A stretch of 64,000 bases of DNA, taken from contig NZ_SMRP01000002.1 of NCBI RefSeq assembly GCF_004353915.1, positions 334,574-398,573 of the forward strand, given 5' to 3'. Position numbers and translations under genes: made by a program. Below the pieces are notes generated by a model, which worked only from the letters and a program-made list of their open reading frames with translations, made no database searches and was not told where the DNA came from. The first letter of the stretch is position 1. Each line of letters starts with the position of its first letter. Shown here piece after piece: positions 19,365 to 27,141 of this stretch. This DNA comes from Paraburkholderia silviterrae. Lineage in GTDB: Bacteria > Pseudomonadota > Gammaproteobacteria > Burkholderiales > Burkholderiaceae.

Positions 19365-19536
19365 GTATGCTGATCACCCGTGCTTGCCCGAGGGAGTCGA
19401 GTCGTTATTGATTGCTCTGGAGTACTGGAGAATGCACCGGTCTGGTCCGGAAGATTTCGACGGCAGCTGGGAGCGCGCTTACTTTTTCTTCAACACCCAC
19501 GCGAATGCCCTAAAATTCATGGTCATGCTGCAGTAA
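19327..19536 (+). CDS. Possible small hypothetical protein
   Basis: A 69-residue reading whose C-terminal part (LPEGVESLLIALEYWRMHRSGPEDFDGSWERAYFFFNTHANALKFMVMLQ) looks like a real helical protein. The start is uncertain: the ATG at 19327 overlaps the preceding gene and has no ribosome-binding site; TTG at 19408 is an alternative. The next gene starts ten bases after its stop with a good Shine-Dalgarno sequence, which supports a shared transcript. Confidence 0.4.
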   Translation: MLGAVGAARGRNEYADHPCLPEGVESLLIALEYWRMHRSGPEDFDGSWERAYFFFNTHANALKFMVMLQ

Positions 19537-19545
19537 GGAGCGAAC

Positions 19546-19770
19546 ATGGACAGGAAAAAGGCTGAGCACGTTCTTATCGAGGCCGATGAAGTCGCCGAGT
19601 TGGTACTGGAGGGCTTCGATATGACGATTGGAACCGCAGAGGGGCGCGCACTCTACGACCGCGCATTTACCACGTACATCCGAAGCGAGATTGGTGATTT
19701 GCCGATAGCGGAGCTCTACGACGCATTGAAGGGTTCCACGGGACCGGTTACCTCAACCGCTCAGTTGTAG
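19546..19770 (+). CDS. Hypothetical protein, 74 residues
   Basis: The ATG at 19546 follows AAGGAG at a good distance. The acidic helical protein (MDRKKAEHVLIEADEVAELVLEGFDMTIGTAEGRALYDRAF...) has no domain I recognise. It is the last chromosomal gene before the prophage and probably shares a transcript with the preceding small reading frame. Confidence 0.6.
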   Translation: MDRKKAEHVLIEADEVAELVLEGFDMTIGTAEGRALYDRAFTTYIRSEIGDLPIAELYDALKGSTGPVTSTAQL

Positions 19771-20044
19771 CGGGGTCGCTTGTCTGAGTTGCTCCGGCTG
19801 GCCCGGTAGCTGGGCCTCGCGAAATGCGTGGCGACGCGCAAGACAGCGAATTTTTGAACAGAAGGCTCGCCATTCAGGCGGGCCTTCTCCTGGTCGTGCG
19901 AAGTCGAGGCGCTGAGGTCAACGCAGATACGTCAAGCGCGCGTCGGCCAGGCATATTCCCAGATCGAGAATTTCTTGGGGCTTGAATGCAAAAAAGGCAC
20001 TGTGCAAATCACAGTGCCTTTCTCTAACTGCTTGAACTACCGGG
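19771..20044. other. Intergenic region before attL
   Basis: No gene is seen. A hairpin at 19860-19888 (AGAAGGC pairing with GCCTTCT, no U-run) may end the transcript of 19546-19770, and a strong terminator lies at 19990-20021. Confidence 0.5.
19990..20021 (-). terminator. Original chromosomal terminator of tRNA-His, now cut off
   Basis: A 12-bp perfect stem (19993-20004 with 20010-20021) has its U-run on the minus strand (A tract 19990-19995). It lies 40-50 bp beyond attL in exactly the place where the uninterrupted minus-strand tRNA-His gene would end, so it is inferred to be the ancestral tRNA terminator. Confidence 0.75.
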
Positions 20045-20103
20045 GAATTCTTTGGGGTGGCTGATGGGACTCGAACCCACGACGACAGGAATCACAATCC
20101 TGG
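20045..20103. repeat. attL: 59-bp core, tRNA-His 3' remnant
   Basis: It is identical to 62175-62233. It contains the CCA end, acceptor strand, T arm and anticodon loop of tRNA-His on the minus strand, and then diverges. The tRNA gene is incomplete here. Confidence 0.95.
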
Positions 20104-20320
20104 TCGCAATATCAATGTAAACAAGTAGTTGCGTCGGAACTTTGGAACATGAGCCATCCGACAAGCCTTTACCCACGGGACGCACTTCAAGCATCTTCCA
20201 AAATTATGGGGGCGCAGCTTATAAATAGGGTCTGATTATTCGAGATCTAAAGTTTGCTGCCGCACATCCGAGAACCAAAGTAAGTGGCGCGAGTCTGATA
20301 CTACGTGTAGTATCAGGACC
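20104..20320. other. Region between attL and hicA
   Basis: No gene is seen in this 217-bp AT-richer stretch, which would form one arm of attP and the hicA promoter region. The palindrome at 20296-20315 is annotated separately. Confidence 0.5.
20296..20315. promoter_or_regulatory. Operator palindrome of the hicAB operon
   Basis: A perfect inverted repeat, TGATACTAC and GTAGTATCA separated by GT, lies five bases before the hicA start codon. HicB-type antitoxins with a ribbon-helix-helix domain repress their own operon by binding such palindromes; binding here is inferred. Confidence 0.75.
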
Positions 20321-20572
20321 ATGAACCAGCGACTCAAGCGCCGCGACCGAATTCGTCAGAATCCGAAAGATGTTCGGTTTGACGACGCGTGTGCTGTCGC
20401 CGTAGAGCTGGGGTTCACGCATACCGGATCGGGTGGAACGTCCCACTGGGCGTACTCGAGGCCGGGGGAGCCGACGCAACTGAATTTTCAGAATCGTGCC
20501 GGCAAAATTCCGCCGTATCAGGCGAAGCAGCTCATTTCCATGATGGACAAGTACGAAGATGAACAATCCTGA
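20321..20572 (+). CDS. hicA: HicA-like mRNA interferase toxin
   Basis: This 83-residue protein has the HicA double-stranded-RNA-binding-like pattern: LGFTHTGSGGTSHWAYSRPGEPTQLNFQNRAGKIPPYQAKQLISMM. The His in GTSHW corresponds to the catalytic His of HicA toxins, which cut translated mRNA. It overlaps hicB by 14 bp. The N terminus (MNQRLKRRDRIRQNPKDVRFDDA) is longer than in the shortest HicA proteins. The operon sits between attL and integrase, a usual place for accessory genes. Confidence 0.85.
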   Translation: MNQRLKRRDRIRQNPKDVRFDDACAVAVELGFTHTGSGGTSHWAYSRPGEPTQLNFQNRAGKIPPYQAKQLISMMDKYEDEQS

Positions 20573-21125
20573 CCGTTATCCAGCGGAGGTGTTCTGGAGT
20601 GACGAGGATGAAGGCTTCATCGCAATCGCTCCCGATCTCCCTGGTTGCTCCGCATTTGGTGAAGACGAAGCGTCCGCCCTTGCCGAACTGAAACATGCGA
20701 TCGCCGCTTGGAAAGAGGCGGCAGCAAGCGCCGGAAACCCGATCCCGCCGCCTTCGCGGCCGGCGGAGGTTGAGTACAGCGGCAAGTTCCTCCTCCGGGT
20801 TCCCAAGTCGATGCATCGAAATCTTGCAGTCAGTGCACAACGCGAGGGTGTCAGCCTGAATCAGTACTTGGTGACGCTAATTGCTAGCGCTCAGAGTCTG
20901 CACGTCGTTCAAGAGCGGCTCGCCGTGTTGCACACACAGCCTTCCCACGCCAAGGGTGTTGTGATGGGAGGAGCGCACTATCGCATCATGTGGGAGGCTG
21001 TACGTCGGGGTGTGCTGACAGGAGTGACGACTAGTACCGAGGTCGTTGAAGTGGATGATTTGGGGACGTTCGTCTCAAACATTCATCCAATGGTGTACAC
21101 GGGAATAGGGGGCGCTCGTGGCTGA
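20559..21125 (+). CDS. hicB: HicB-family antitoxin with C-terminal extension
   Basis: The N-terminal half (about 1-60) has the partial RNase H-like HicB fold: YPAEVFWSDEDEGFIAIAPDLPGCSAFGEDEASALAEL. Residues about 70-110 form a ribbon-helix-helix (FLLRVPKSMHRNLAVSAQREGVSLNQYLVTLIASA) that should bind the palindrome before hicA. At 188 residues it is longer than most HicB proteins; the last 75 residues (GAHYRIMWEAVRRGVLTGVTTSTEVVEVDD...) match nothing I know. It overlaps both neighbours. Confidence 0.85.
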   Translation: MNNPDRYPAEVFWSDEDEGFIAIAPDLPGCSAFGEDEASALAELKHAIAAWKEAAASAGNPIPPPSRPAEVEYSGKFLLRVPKSMHRNLAVSAQREGVSLNQYLVTLIASAQSLHVVQERLAVLHTQPSHAKGVVMGGAHYRIMWEAVRRGVLTGVTTSTEVVEVDDLGTFVSNIHPMVYTGIGGARG

Positions 21126-21369
21126 AGCAACGCAATACATGTTTACTCACCGCGAAGTCGTCACGGCGCTGCTCAAAAAGCAGAATATCCACGAGGGCAT
21201 CTGGGCATTGGCAGTGAACCTCGGGTTTGGCGTAGTCAACGTGGGGCCGAGCCAAGACGACATCAACCCGACGGCCATGGTCCCGATTATGGGTATCGGG
21301 ATTCAGAAGTCTGACAGCCTAAACGCGTTGTCGGTAGATGCCGCCGAAGTGAACCCCCTTACAGAATAG
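21118..21369 (+). CDS. Third gene of the hicAB operon, unknown function
   Basis: This 83-residue protein starts with GTG at 21118 inside the last codons of hicB (8-bp overlap), so its translation is coupled to the antitoxin. The sequence (MAEATQYMFTHREVVTALLKKQNIHEGIWALAVNLGFGVVNVG...) looks like a small folded domain. I do not recognise it. A role tied to the extended HicB tail is a guess from the overlap. Confidence 0.6.
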   Translation: MAEATQYMFTHREVVTALLKKQNIHEGIWALAVNLGFGVVNVGPSQDDINPTAMVPIMGIGIQKSDSLNALSVDAAEVNPLTE

Positions 21370-21396
21370 CAAGCAGGTGTCCGGAAGGCTGACGCT

Positions 21397-22518
21397 CTAA
21401 CGCGTTGCACGCACCTTTCGCTGGCGTCGACGATCGTAGACCTTCCGCACCATGCGCTCGTCTGCGTGGCCGGTTGCGTCGACGATTCGATCGTCGCCTT
21501 CCTCGGTTCGCGTGGTGACCGCAGTCGGCCGCATGTCGGCGAGCGAGAAGCGTTCGAACGTGATGCCGCGCTCAGCCGCGACCTTCTCGCAGTAGCCCAT
21601 CAGGCGCGCCCAGTTCGTGTTCCAGCCGCTGCGCGTGTAGAGCTGGCCTGACGTGTTGCCAAATACATACAGGCTCGTCGTGCGCTGAAGTGCGAGCGCC
21701 TCATCGATGGTCGCGCGCAGATCTGGCGACCAGAGCACAGTCTTGTTCTTCTGCGCCTGTCCCTTTTTTCTCTTTCCTACAGGTACCGTGACGCCGTCGG
21801 TGCCGATGGCCTGCCGGAGCAGCGCGCGCATTTCTGTCGGCCGGCTGACTGTCAGATACGCGGCCTTTGCGCACAGCGCCGCGATTAAGTAGACCGAAGC
21901 ACCGGCGTCGCCGTCTGAACTGCGGCGCTGGCGCGCCACCTCGACCGCGAGGTCGAGCTCGTGCAGACCAACGACTTTCTCACGCGGGCGCGTCGGGTTG
22001 TACTTGATGCCGCGGCACGGGTTCACTTCGAGGTCGCCGCGGCGGCGGCCGTACTCGAGCACGGCGGAAAGCAGGGCGATTTCCTTGTTCGCCTTGGCCG
22101 GCGCGCCTTGTTGTGCGCGCTTATCGAGATACCCATAGACGTGCTTCGGCTTGATCGCCGCGGGCGACATTTTCCCGAACACTTTGATCAGTGGGAGCTT
22201 CTCGCGCTCGTTCTCTTCGAGCGTGGACGAAGCCTTGCGAAGCTCGCTGTCGACCGGCAGACCGTATTGCCAGGAGAAGTAGCGTTCGAATAGCGCTTCG
22301 ACGGTGCCCGGCTCGACGGCGTCGCCGTTGAGCGCCTCGGCGCGCTCGATCGCCTGCTTGCGGATCTCGGCGATCGCTTCCTTGTTGTGCGCGGGCGCCG
22401 ACAGTCGAAACGCCCATTTCCCGTTCGGCAGCTTGTAGGCGAAGCTGACCTTGTGCTTGCCGTAGCGGGGATAGAGGCGGAACGGTAGGCCGTCCGGGGT
22501 TTTGCGTCGTCCAATCAT
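21397..22518 (-). CDS. int: Tyrosine-type site-specific integrase
   Basis: This 373-residue recombinase integrates and excises the phage at tRNA-His. The N-terminal arm-binding part (about 1-75) and the core-binding domain (about 75-170) precede the catalytic domain, where R226 (VSRPTEM), R330 (ADMRPTAVT), H351 (ATGHADERM) and the nucleophile Y361 are recognisable. The first position of the HxxR motif is Ala rather than His, a tolerated variant. It overlaps the DUF4224 gene by four bases and lies 1.3 kb from attL. Confidence 0.95.
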   Translation of the reverse strand: MIGRRKTPDGLPFRLYPRYGKHKVSFAYKLPNGKWAFRLSAPAHNKEAIAEIRKQAIERAEALNGDAVEPGTVEALFERYFSWQYGLPVDSELRKASSTLEENEREKLPLIKVFGKMSPAAIKPKHVYGYLDKRAQQGAPAKANKEIALLSAVLEYGRRRGDLEVNPCRGIKYNPTRPREKVVGLHELDLAVEVARQRRSSDGDAGASVYLIAALCAKAAYLTVSRPTEMRALLRQAIGTDGVTVPVGKRKKGQAQKNKTVLWSPDLRATIDEALALQRTTSLYVFGNTSGQLYTRSGWNTNWARLMGYCEKVAAERGITFERFSLADMRPTAVTTRTEEGDDRIVDATGHADERMVRKVYDRRRQRKVRATR

Positions 22519-22742
22519 GCGTCGAGTGCTGAAAAGTCTGGTTCGTCTTCGGTGTTGGCGGCGGGCGCAGCGCGCCCTGACATCCGGTCAATGAAGTACT
22601 GCCGGATTACTTGCGGCACGCCAGCGAGGTTCGTCACGTATGGCCAGTTGTTGCGGTCGAGCCAGCGGCGCATACAGGCCAGGCTGCGCGGCTCGCAGCC
22701 GACGAGCTCTGCCAGCTCAGCGCGCGTCATATATGTAGCCAT
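22515..22742 (-). CDS. DUF4224-type small protein beside integrase (excisionase-like)
   Basis: This 75-residue protein begins MATYMTRAELAELVGCEPRSLACMRRWLDRNNWPYVTNLAGVPQV, matching DUF4224 proteins that stand next to phage integrases. The helical N terminus could be a winged-helix-like DNA-binding unit, and a role as recombination directionality factor is plausible but unproven. The start at 22742 has a strong Shine-Dalgarno sequence (AGAGGAG). It is coupled to int by a four-base overlap. Confidence 0.75.
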   Translation of the reverse strand: MATYMTRAELAELVGCEPRSLACMRRWLDRNNWPYVTNLAGVPQVIRQYFIDRMSGRAAPAANTEDEPDFSALDA

Positions 22743-22867
22743 CAATCGCACTCCTCTTGGTGCACGCCTATGGGTGCGCGGTTACCTTCGACTGCGATGT
22801 GAACACCGTCGATCACACGGCTGCTGCAAGCTGGCGTAGCATCTCTTGACTCAACTGCGAGGTGCCT

Positions 22868-23158
22868 ATGGAAACTCAACAAATTGTCGACTATTGGTTC
22901 AAGACAGCTGGCGTACTCAAGTTCGAGTTCGGCACCGTTAAGCGAGGGCCAGCCCGCGGACAGCGCTTGATCTGGTGCAACAGGCGAAGCGGAAAGTTTC
23001 TGCATGAAACTCATCTCAGGGAGATGGCCGCGAAGTTGAGCGAGCGAGGGCTTTCCGTGCGGCAGCTGAATGCCGAGATTCAGCGAGTGGCTCCGGGGCG
23101 TCCGTGCACGCACCGCAAGATGCGCGAGATATACGAGCGTTTCCACGCGGCCCACTGA
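22868..23158 (+). CDS. Hypothetical phage protein
   Basis: This 96-residue basic protein (METQQIVDYWFKTAGVLKFEFGTVKRGPARGQRLIWCN...) has a GAGG ribosome-binding site before the ATG at 22868. It ends with helical segments rich in Arg and His. No domain is recognised. It is transcribed opposite to int and to the gene at 23194-23955. Confidence 0.6.
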   Translation: METQQIVDYWFKTAGVLKFEFGTVKRGPARGQRLIWCNRRSGKFLHETHLREMAAKLSERGLSVRQLNAEIQRVAPGRPCTHRKMREIYERFHAAH

Positions 23159-23193
23159 GGGCAGAAAGCGCGTGTAGCAGTCGGACGGATAGC

Positions 23194-23955
23194 TCATTGC
23201 GCCTTACCTTCCGTGCGGTCGATGTGCTCGATCTCAGCAAGGATCAGCGCGCCGGCCTTCACGAGATCGCGGCGCGGCGTCGTCGGCTTCCGGTGCTCGT
23301 AATCCCACGGCCAGAGAACCGGACAACTGCCCGCGTAGACGCCGCACGCGTGGAAGGCGTAGCAGGCTGCTGCCTGAGAGAGCGAAAAGGTCACGTGCCG
23401 GTCATCGTGCGCCGTGTCCCAACCTTCCTCGTTCACCTGCCGCGCACGTTCGGCGAATACATCGCGCGCGGCGTCGCTCATGCGCGCCTCGCCAGCAATC
23501 AGCATCGCGCCCGGCTGGCGCGCAGTGTCGCGGAACAGTCTCGTGATGCGCTCGAGCGAAACGTGCTTGCCGTCGACCATGAACGACTCGCCGTAGAGTG
23601 TGAGATCCCGGTCGGCTTTCGCCTGCTCGTCGGGCTGCGCTGCCGAGTCGGGCGCTCCGTACGTCGCGCCATACTCGCACCGGCAACCGGCACAAACATC
23701 GGCTGGGTCGCAAGACGGAGCTGGCTGTGCTGCCGCAGCAGTGGCGACGGGAGCGGCGCGGAATAGATCGTTCAAGACGCGCCAGCGCTGCCCCTCCATT
23801 CCATCGATAGGCTTCCCGAGCGACGCAACATGCGCCCGTCCTGCCGCCCACTCGATAGCCCCGCGTTGCTCATCCGTCAGCATGACCGGCGCTTGCGCTG
23901 CATCGGAAGGGAGAGCGGCGCGCTTGCCTTCCTCCAAACTTATCCTATCGTTCAT
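23194..23955 (-). CDS. Hypothetical phage protein of the leftward early region
   Basis: From the ATG at 23955 (AAGG upstream) this gives 253 residues. The C-terminal third has the block RDVFAERARQVNEEGWDTAHDDRHVTFSLSQAAACYAFHA, a pattern common in accessory proteins of phages of Gram-negative bacteria whose function is unknown to me. The middle has a Cys cluster (CDPADVCAGCRCEYG) that could bind metal. The frame runs on to 24162 but overlaps a divergent zinc-ribbon gene there, so the shorter start is preferred. Confidence 0.7.
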   Translation of the reverse strand: MNDRISLEEGKRAALPSDAAQAPVMLTDEQRGAIEWAAGRAHVASLGKPIDGMEGQRWRVLNDLFRAAPVATAAAAQPAPSCDPADVCAGCRCEYGATYGAPDSAAQPDEQAKADRDLTLYGESFMVDGKHVSLERITRLFRDTARQPGAMLIAGEARMSDAARDVFAERARQVNEEGWDTAHDDRHVTFSLSQAAACYAFHACGVYAGSCPVLWPWDYEHRKPTTPRRDLVKAGALILAEIEHIDRTEGKAQ

Positions 23956-23985
23956 TGCTGTCATCCTTTTCGACACGAGGTCGTG

Positions 23986-24153
23986 ATGAATTGGCTCTGC
24001 GTTCGTTGCCACAGGGAGTTTCCGTATAAGCCGGAGAAAATCGGCATCGATGATTTCGGCATATATGTGTTCTGCCCGTACTGCAATCGGCGAAACGAGC
24101 TCATCAATATTGGGAAGGATGGCCGGACTGTTCTCCTGCAGACCAGCGCGTAG
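23986..24153 (+). CDS. Small zinc-ribbon protein
   Basis: This 55-residue protein (MNWLCVRCHREFPYKPEKIG...FCPYCNRRNELINIG) carries two CxxC pairs of a zinc ribbon. ACGAGG precedes the ATG at 23986 at a good distance. It is divergent from the gene at 23194-23955, with 30 bp between the starts. Function is unknown. Confidence 0.7.
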   Translation: MNWLCVRCHREFPYKPEKIGIDDFGIYVFCPYCNRRNELINIGKDGRTVLLQTSA

Positions 24154-24229
24154 TGCATCCATGTTTGTTCAATCCTCGTGAGTGGTGGTCGTGCTAGCAT
24201 TCGGCGCATCAAATGCCGTGGAGACTCGT

Positions 24230-24592
24230 ATGGGCGACGTGCCGCAGCAAATGGCCCTGACCGACGACGAGCGCAGGTTCTTCGACGTCCTTGAAGAGCG
24301 CGGTGAGGCCTCCGTCGTTGCTGATCTCGATACGCGCAGATGGGGCGCACGGGAGCGTGACGTTCGTAAATGGCTTCTTCTGAAGCAACAGGCCAGGGAC
24401 GTGGCTGCAGGCGAATTGGCACGCCGCACGACCGAGGCGACTGAGGCTGCCGCCCAAGCATCGGAGCGATCGGCGCAGGCATCGGAGGAATCCGCGGTCA
24501 GTGCCAAGCAGTCCGCGAAGCACGCGAAAATTGCGTGGCTCATCGCGGGTCTTTCGCTGTTCGTCTCGGTCATCGCGCTCTTTCTCAAGTGA
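24230..24592 (+). CDS. Tail-anchored coiled-coil membrane protein
   Basis: This 120-residue protein has a charged N-terminal half, a long Ala/Glu/Ser-rich helix (about 60-100, AAQASERSAQASEESAVSAKQSAKH) likely to form a coiled coil, and a single C-terminal membrane helix (IAWLIAGLSLFVSVIALFLK). It resembles small anchored phage proteins of unknown role. The ATG at 24230 follows GGAG; upstream readings are less protein-like. Confidence 0.65.
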   Translation: MGDVPQQMALTDDERRFFDVLEERGEASVVADLDTRRWGARERDVRKWLLLKQQARDVAAGELARRTTEATEAAAQASERSAQASEESAVSAKQSAKHAKIAWLIAGLSLFVSVIALFLK

Positions 24593-24613
24593 TCCATTGA
24601 TTTCACGCTCGTC

Positions 24614-25609
24614 TCACTCAATCGGTTGTAGTTCAAGCTGCTTGCGGACTGCCGCGGCGCGCGACTGTGAGCAGCCCAGAAACTTGCGGATCTCGGTCAC
24701 GGTCCCGCGTAGTTCGCCGGCGGCGATTGCAGTCGTGACTCGGGTCACGTCATCGGTCTGCTCGACTACTGGCAGGCTCAGCACCTCGGCGGCGGGCGTG
24801 GCCACGACCGGCGCGGCGGCGGGCGACGTGACCGTCACGACTGCAGGCACGGCGATACTCTCGGGCGTTGCTGGCGTTACTGGTACTGCGTTACTCCCTT
24901 GCTGGGCGGGCGTTACCGCAATTTCAGTCACGGCGGCGGGGCGCAACGCGAGCAGCCAGGCGAAGCAGGCGACAGCCTCAAGCACGCCAGCGAAGGCGAG
25001 CCCGGCAATCAGGTCGGCGCGCGCAGCGGGCAGGCCGAAGGCAGTCATGGCGCCCGTTACCGGATCAGCGAGGGCAGCGGCGCGCGCTGCGGCGGCGCGA
25101 TCCTGCGCGGCCTCAATGCGCAACGCTTCGGCCTTCTCGGCGTCCAGCGCGTCCAGCGTGGCGGCGAGCGTCGTGCGCTCGACGCGCAGCGCCGGGCACG
25201 GCTGAGCGCAGCGCCGCTCCGTTACTCGCGCCAGTCGCGCTACTACACCTGCGCGGTCACTGGCGATCACGGCCAAGTCACGACCATGCGCAGTCACGAC
25301 CGGTACGGCAGCGGCGCGCAGCTCACCGGCGTGACGGGCAGCAGTCAGGAAAAAGACGGCGTGACCGTAGCAGGTAGCCGCAATGCAGCCGATCCAGAGC
25401 AGGGCGCCGACGACGCGCACGCGCCAGCCGTGCGACCGGACGAGGGCGGGTAGCAGGTGAGCGGCCACGACGAGTACGACGCCGACGGCGACCCACAGCG
25501 CGCGTTCGGCAAAGAAGCCGCCACGCTGCAGGCCAGACTGAATCGAGAGGCACGCTGCAGTCACGGTAGCCGCGACTGCGAGTAATGCCGGGAGAGCGCG
25601 CGTAAGCAT
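24614..25609 (-). CDS. Multi-helix membrane protein with C-terminal HTH-like segment
   Basis: From the ATG at 25609 the 331-residue protein has three or four membrane helices in its first 95 residues, a cytoplasmic or periplasmic helical part (about 100-195), one more hydrophobic segment (LIAGLAFAGVLEAVACFAWLLAL) and a Pro/Val/Thr-rich linker. It ends with EIRKFLGCSQSRAAAVRKQLE, which looks like a helix-turn-helix. A membrane protein ending in a possible DNA-binding unit is unusual. It belongs to the leftward early transcript. Confidence 0.7.
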   Translation of the reverse strand: MLTRALPALLAVAATVTAACLSIQSGLQRGGFFAERALWVAVGVVLVVAAHLLPALVRSHGWRVRVVGALLWIGCIAATCYGHAVFFLTAARHAGELRAAAVPVVTAHGRDLAVIASDRAGVVARLARVTERRCAQPCPALRVERTTLAATLDALDAEKAEALRIEAAQDRAAAARAAALADPVTGAMTAFGLPAARADLIAGLAFAGVLEAVACFAWLLALRPAAVTEIAVTPAQQGSNAVPVTPATPESIAVPAVVTVTSPAAAPVVATPAAEVLSLPVVEQTDDVTRVTTAIAAGELRGTVTEIRKFLGCSQSRAAAVRKQLELQPIE

Positions 25610-25677
25610 CGTAGTTACTCTCAAATCGAGTCCGCATTGACGTGATACGATCCAGCAAAATAAATCGGGGTGAGGAA

Positions 25678-26307
25678 ATGAAGCGAGTTTGGCAATGCGT
25701 CGAAGTTGCGTTCGCACTCGCAGGGCTCGGCGTCGTTGTCGCGTTCTTGGTCTACGCTTTTAAGCTGCATAGCGAAGCCGCATCCGGATGGGTTCAAGCT
25801 GTCGGTTCTATTGCCGCAATATTTGGCGCTTACAAGATCGGCGAACGTCAGTCCGAGTCCAATATGAGGCAGGCACAGGAGATGGCGGAACGCGAGCGGC
25901 GCCACAGGATGGGGGCATACGGTGCCGTCGTAGAAGGCGCGCACAATCAAGCAAAAAATGTTATTCGCTTGGGAAGCACACTCGAGAAAGCCGGCTTCTA
26001 TAGGACCTGGAACGGCCAGAATGAACCGCTTTTCAATGGCATGGTCTTGGCAATCGATAATATTCCGCTGCATGATTTGGGGTCCCCAGAGAACGTGCGT
26101 GCTTTGATTCTGATGAAGTCGGTGCTTGCACAAATGGGCGATGAAACTAATAAATTCTTCAAGTCAGGGAACTGGTTAGACGAGGCAGTGCCGCAATTCC
26201 GCGGCGAACTTTTGCGCATTGAGATGGTGCTCGACCAAACTTGGGCGGTGCTCGAGAAAGGTTTGATCCAATCCAACGCTCCTATTCGTGGCGAACCCAT
26301 GTCATGA
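25678..26307 (+). CDS. Membrane-anchored hypothetical protein
   Basis: This 209-residue protein has two hydrophobic stretches at the start (FALAGLGVVVAFLVYAF and VQAVGSIAAIFGAYKIG) followed by a soluble helical domain rich in Glu and Arg (QAQEMAERERRHRMGAYGAVVEG). The ATG at 25678 has GAGG upstream. It is divergent from 24614-25609 and has lower GC than its neighbours, suggesting separate acquisition. Its 3' end overlaps the end of the opposite gene at 26282 by 26 bp. Confidence 0.65.
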   Translation: MKRVWQCVEVAFALAGLGVVVAFLVYAFKLHSEAASGWVQAVGSIAAIFGAYKIGERQSESNMRQAQEMAERERRHRMGAYGAVVEGAHNQAKNVIRLGSTLEKAGFYRTWNGQNEPLFNGMVLAIDNIPLHDLGSPENVRALILMKSVLAQMGDETNKFFKSGNWLDEAVPQFRGELLRIEMVLDQTWAVLEKGLIQSNAPIRGEPMS

Positions 26308-26632
26308 GAGGTAGGCCGCTCGTTTTGCTGAGAACGTTATTGCCTTTGGCGTCGCGCTTCTTCTCGATGCGCATGACGGCCATGTTTGCGCACTGCGCTG
26401 TCTCGAGCGCAACGTCGATGAAGTCGCGCGCGAACTGGGGGGCGTCGAATTCGCCGCTCACGCGCACGGGTTTCATTTGCGCGAAGATGCCGACAGCCTC
26501 TGCATCGACGCGCTCTTTCCACTCAACGGGCGTCAGCGGACGGCGCGTGCCGGGATCGAATTCGGACACCTTCTTCTCAGCGCGCTTACGCGCAACCTCC
26601 ATCGACTGCCCATACACACAGAAGCCACCCAT
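26282..26632 (-). CDS. Hypothetical phage protein of the leftward early operon
   Basis: This 116-residue soluble protein (MGGFCVYGQSMEVARKRAEKKVSEFDPGTRRPLTPVEWKERV...) follows a strong GGAGG ribosome-binding site. It lies downstream of three very small genes read from the leftward promoter at 27258-27286. I recognise no domain. Confidence 0.65.
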   Translation of the reverse strand: MGGFCVYGQSMEVARKRAEKKVSEFDPGTRRPLTPVEWKERVDAEAVGIFAQMKPVRVSGEFDAPQFARDFIDVALETAQCANMAVMRIEKKRDAKGNNVLSKTSGLPLMTWVRHE

Positions 26633-26655
26633 TTCGACGTCCTCCAGAACTCAGG

Positions 26656-26817
26656 TCATTCCCACCAACGCGGGTAGGGCTCATCCAACTCGCGCGGCGG
26701 CGTGAGCTCCGCGCATTCGCGCGCGCCGCAATGGCGCCACGCGAGGTACTTTCCGACTACCACACCTAGAGGCAAACCGATAAGGACTGCGATGCAAATT
26801 GCTTCGACCAGGTTCAT
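26656..26817 (-). CDS. Very small membrane protein (53 residues)
   Basis: The minus strand encodes MNLVEAICIAVLIGLPLGVV followed by VGKYLAWRHCGARECAEL and an acidic tail, with one clear membrane helix at the N terminus. AAGG lies ten bases before the ATG. It is the third of three consecutive small leftward genes (27116 to 26656). Function is unknown. Confidence 0.6.
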   Translation of the reverse strand: MNLVEAICIAVLIGLPLGVVVGKYLAWRHCGARECAELTPPRELDEPYPRWWE

Positions 26818-26835
26818 CGGTGAGCCTTTACGGGA

Positions 26836-26970
26836 TTAGGTGCAGCGATGCACGTTGCAGCGGGTCTCGAATGCCGCTTCACGCTCCTGCATCTGGGCCT
26901 GAATCAACAGGAGGCCGAACACTGCGAGGATGGCGACTGCGAGGCGCGCGCCGAGCTTGATCGTTTCCAT
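26836..26970 (-). CDS. Very small membrane protein (44 residues)
   Basis: The reading METIKLGARLAVAILAVFGL continues LLIQAQMQEREAAFETRCNV and ends RCT. One N-terminal membrane helix is evident. Its ATG overlaps the stop of the upstream gene as TGATG, so translation is likely coupled. It is the second of three small leftward genes. Confidence 0.6.
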   Translation of the reverse strand: METIKLGARLAVAILAVFGLLLIQAQMQEREAAFETRCNVHRCT

Positions 26971-27116
26971 CAGGCACCAGCGCGGATTGCGACGAGCAGC
27001 CACCAGCCGATGCCCACCGCTGCGCCGACGGCGATCACTTTGCAGCCCAGCGCCACGCGGCCCGAGAAGTCATGGCATGCGAGCAGCAGGGCGTTATCGC
27101 AAGCGATTCGATTCAT
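26970..27116 (-). CDS. Very small membrane protein (48 residues), first gene after pL
   Basis: The reading begins MNRIACDNALLLACHDFSG and has one C-terminal membrane helix (VIAVGAAVGIGWWLLVAI). A purine-rich ribosome-binding site (GAGAG) precedes the ATG at 27116. It is the first reading frame of the transcript predicted to start near 27251. Confidence 0.6.
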   Translation of the reverse strand: MNRIACDNALLLACHDFSGRVALGCKVIAVGAAVGIGWWLLVAIRAGA

Positions 27117-27141
27117 CTCTCAAGCTCCATTAGGTATCGCA

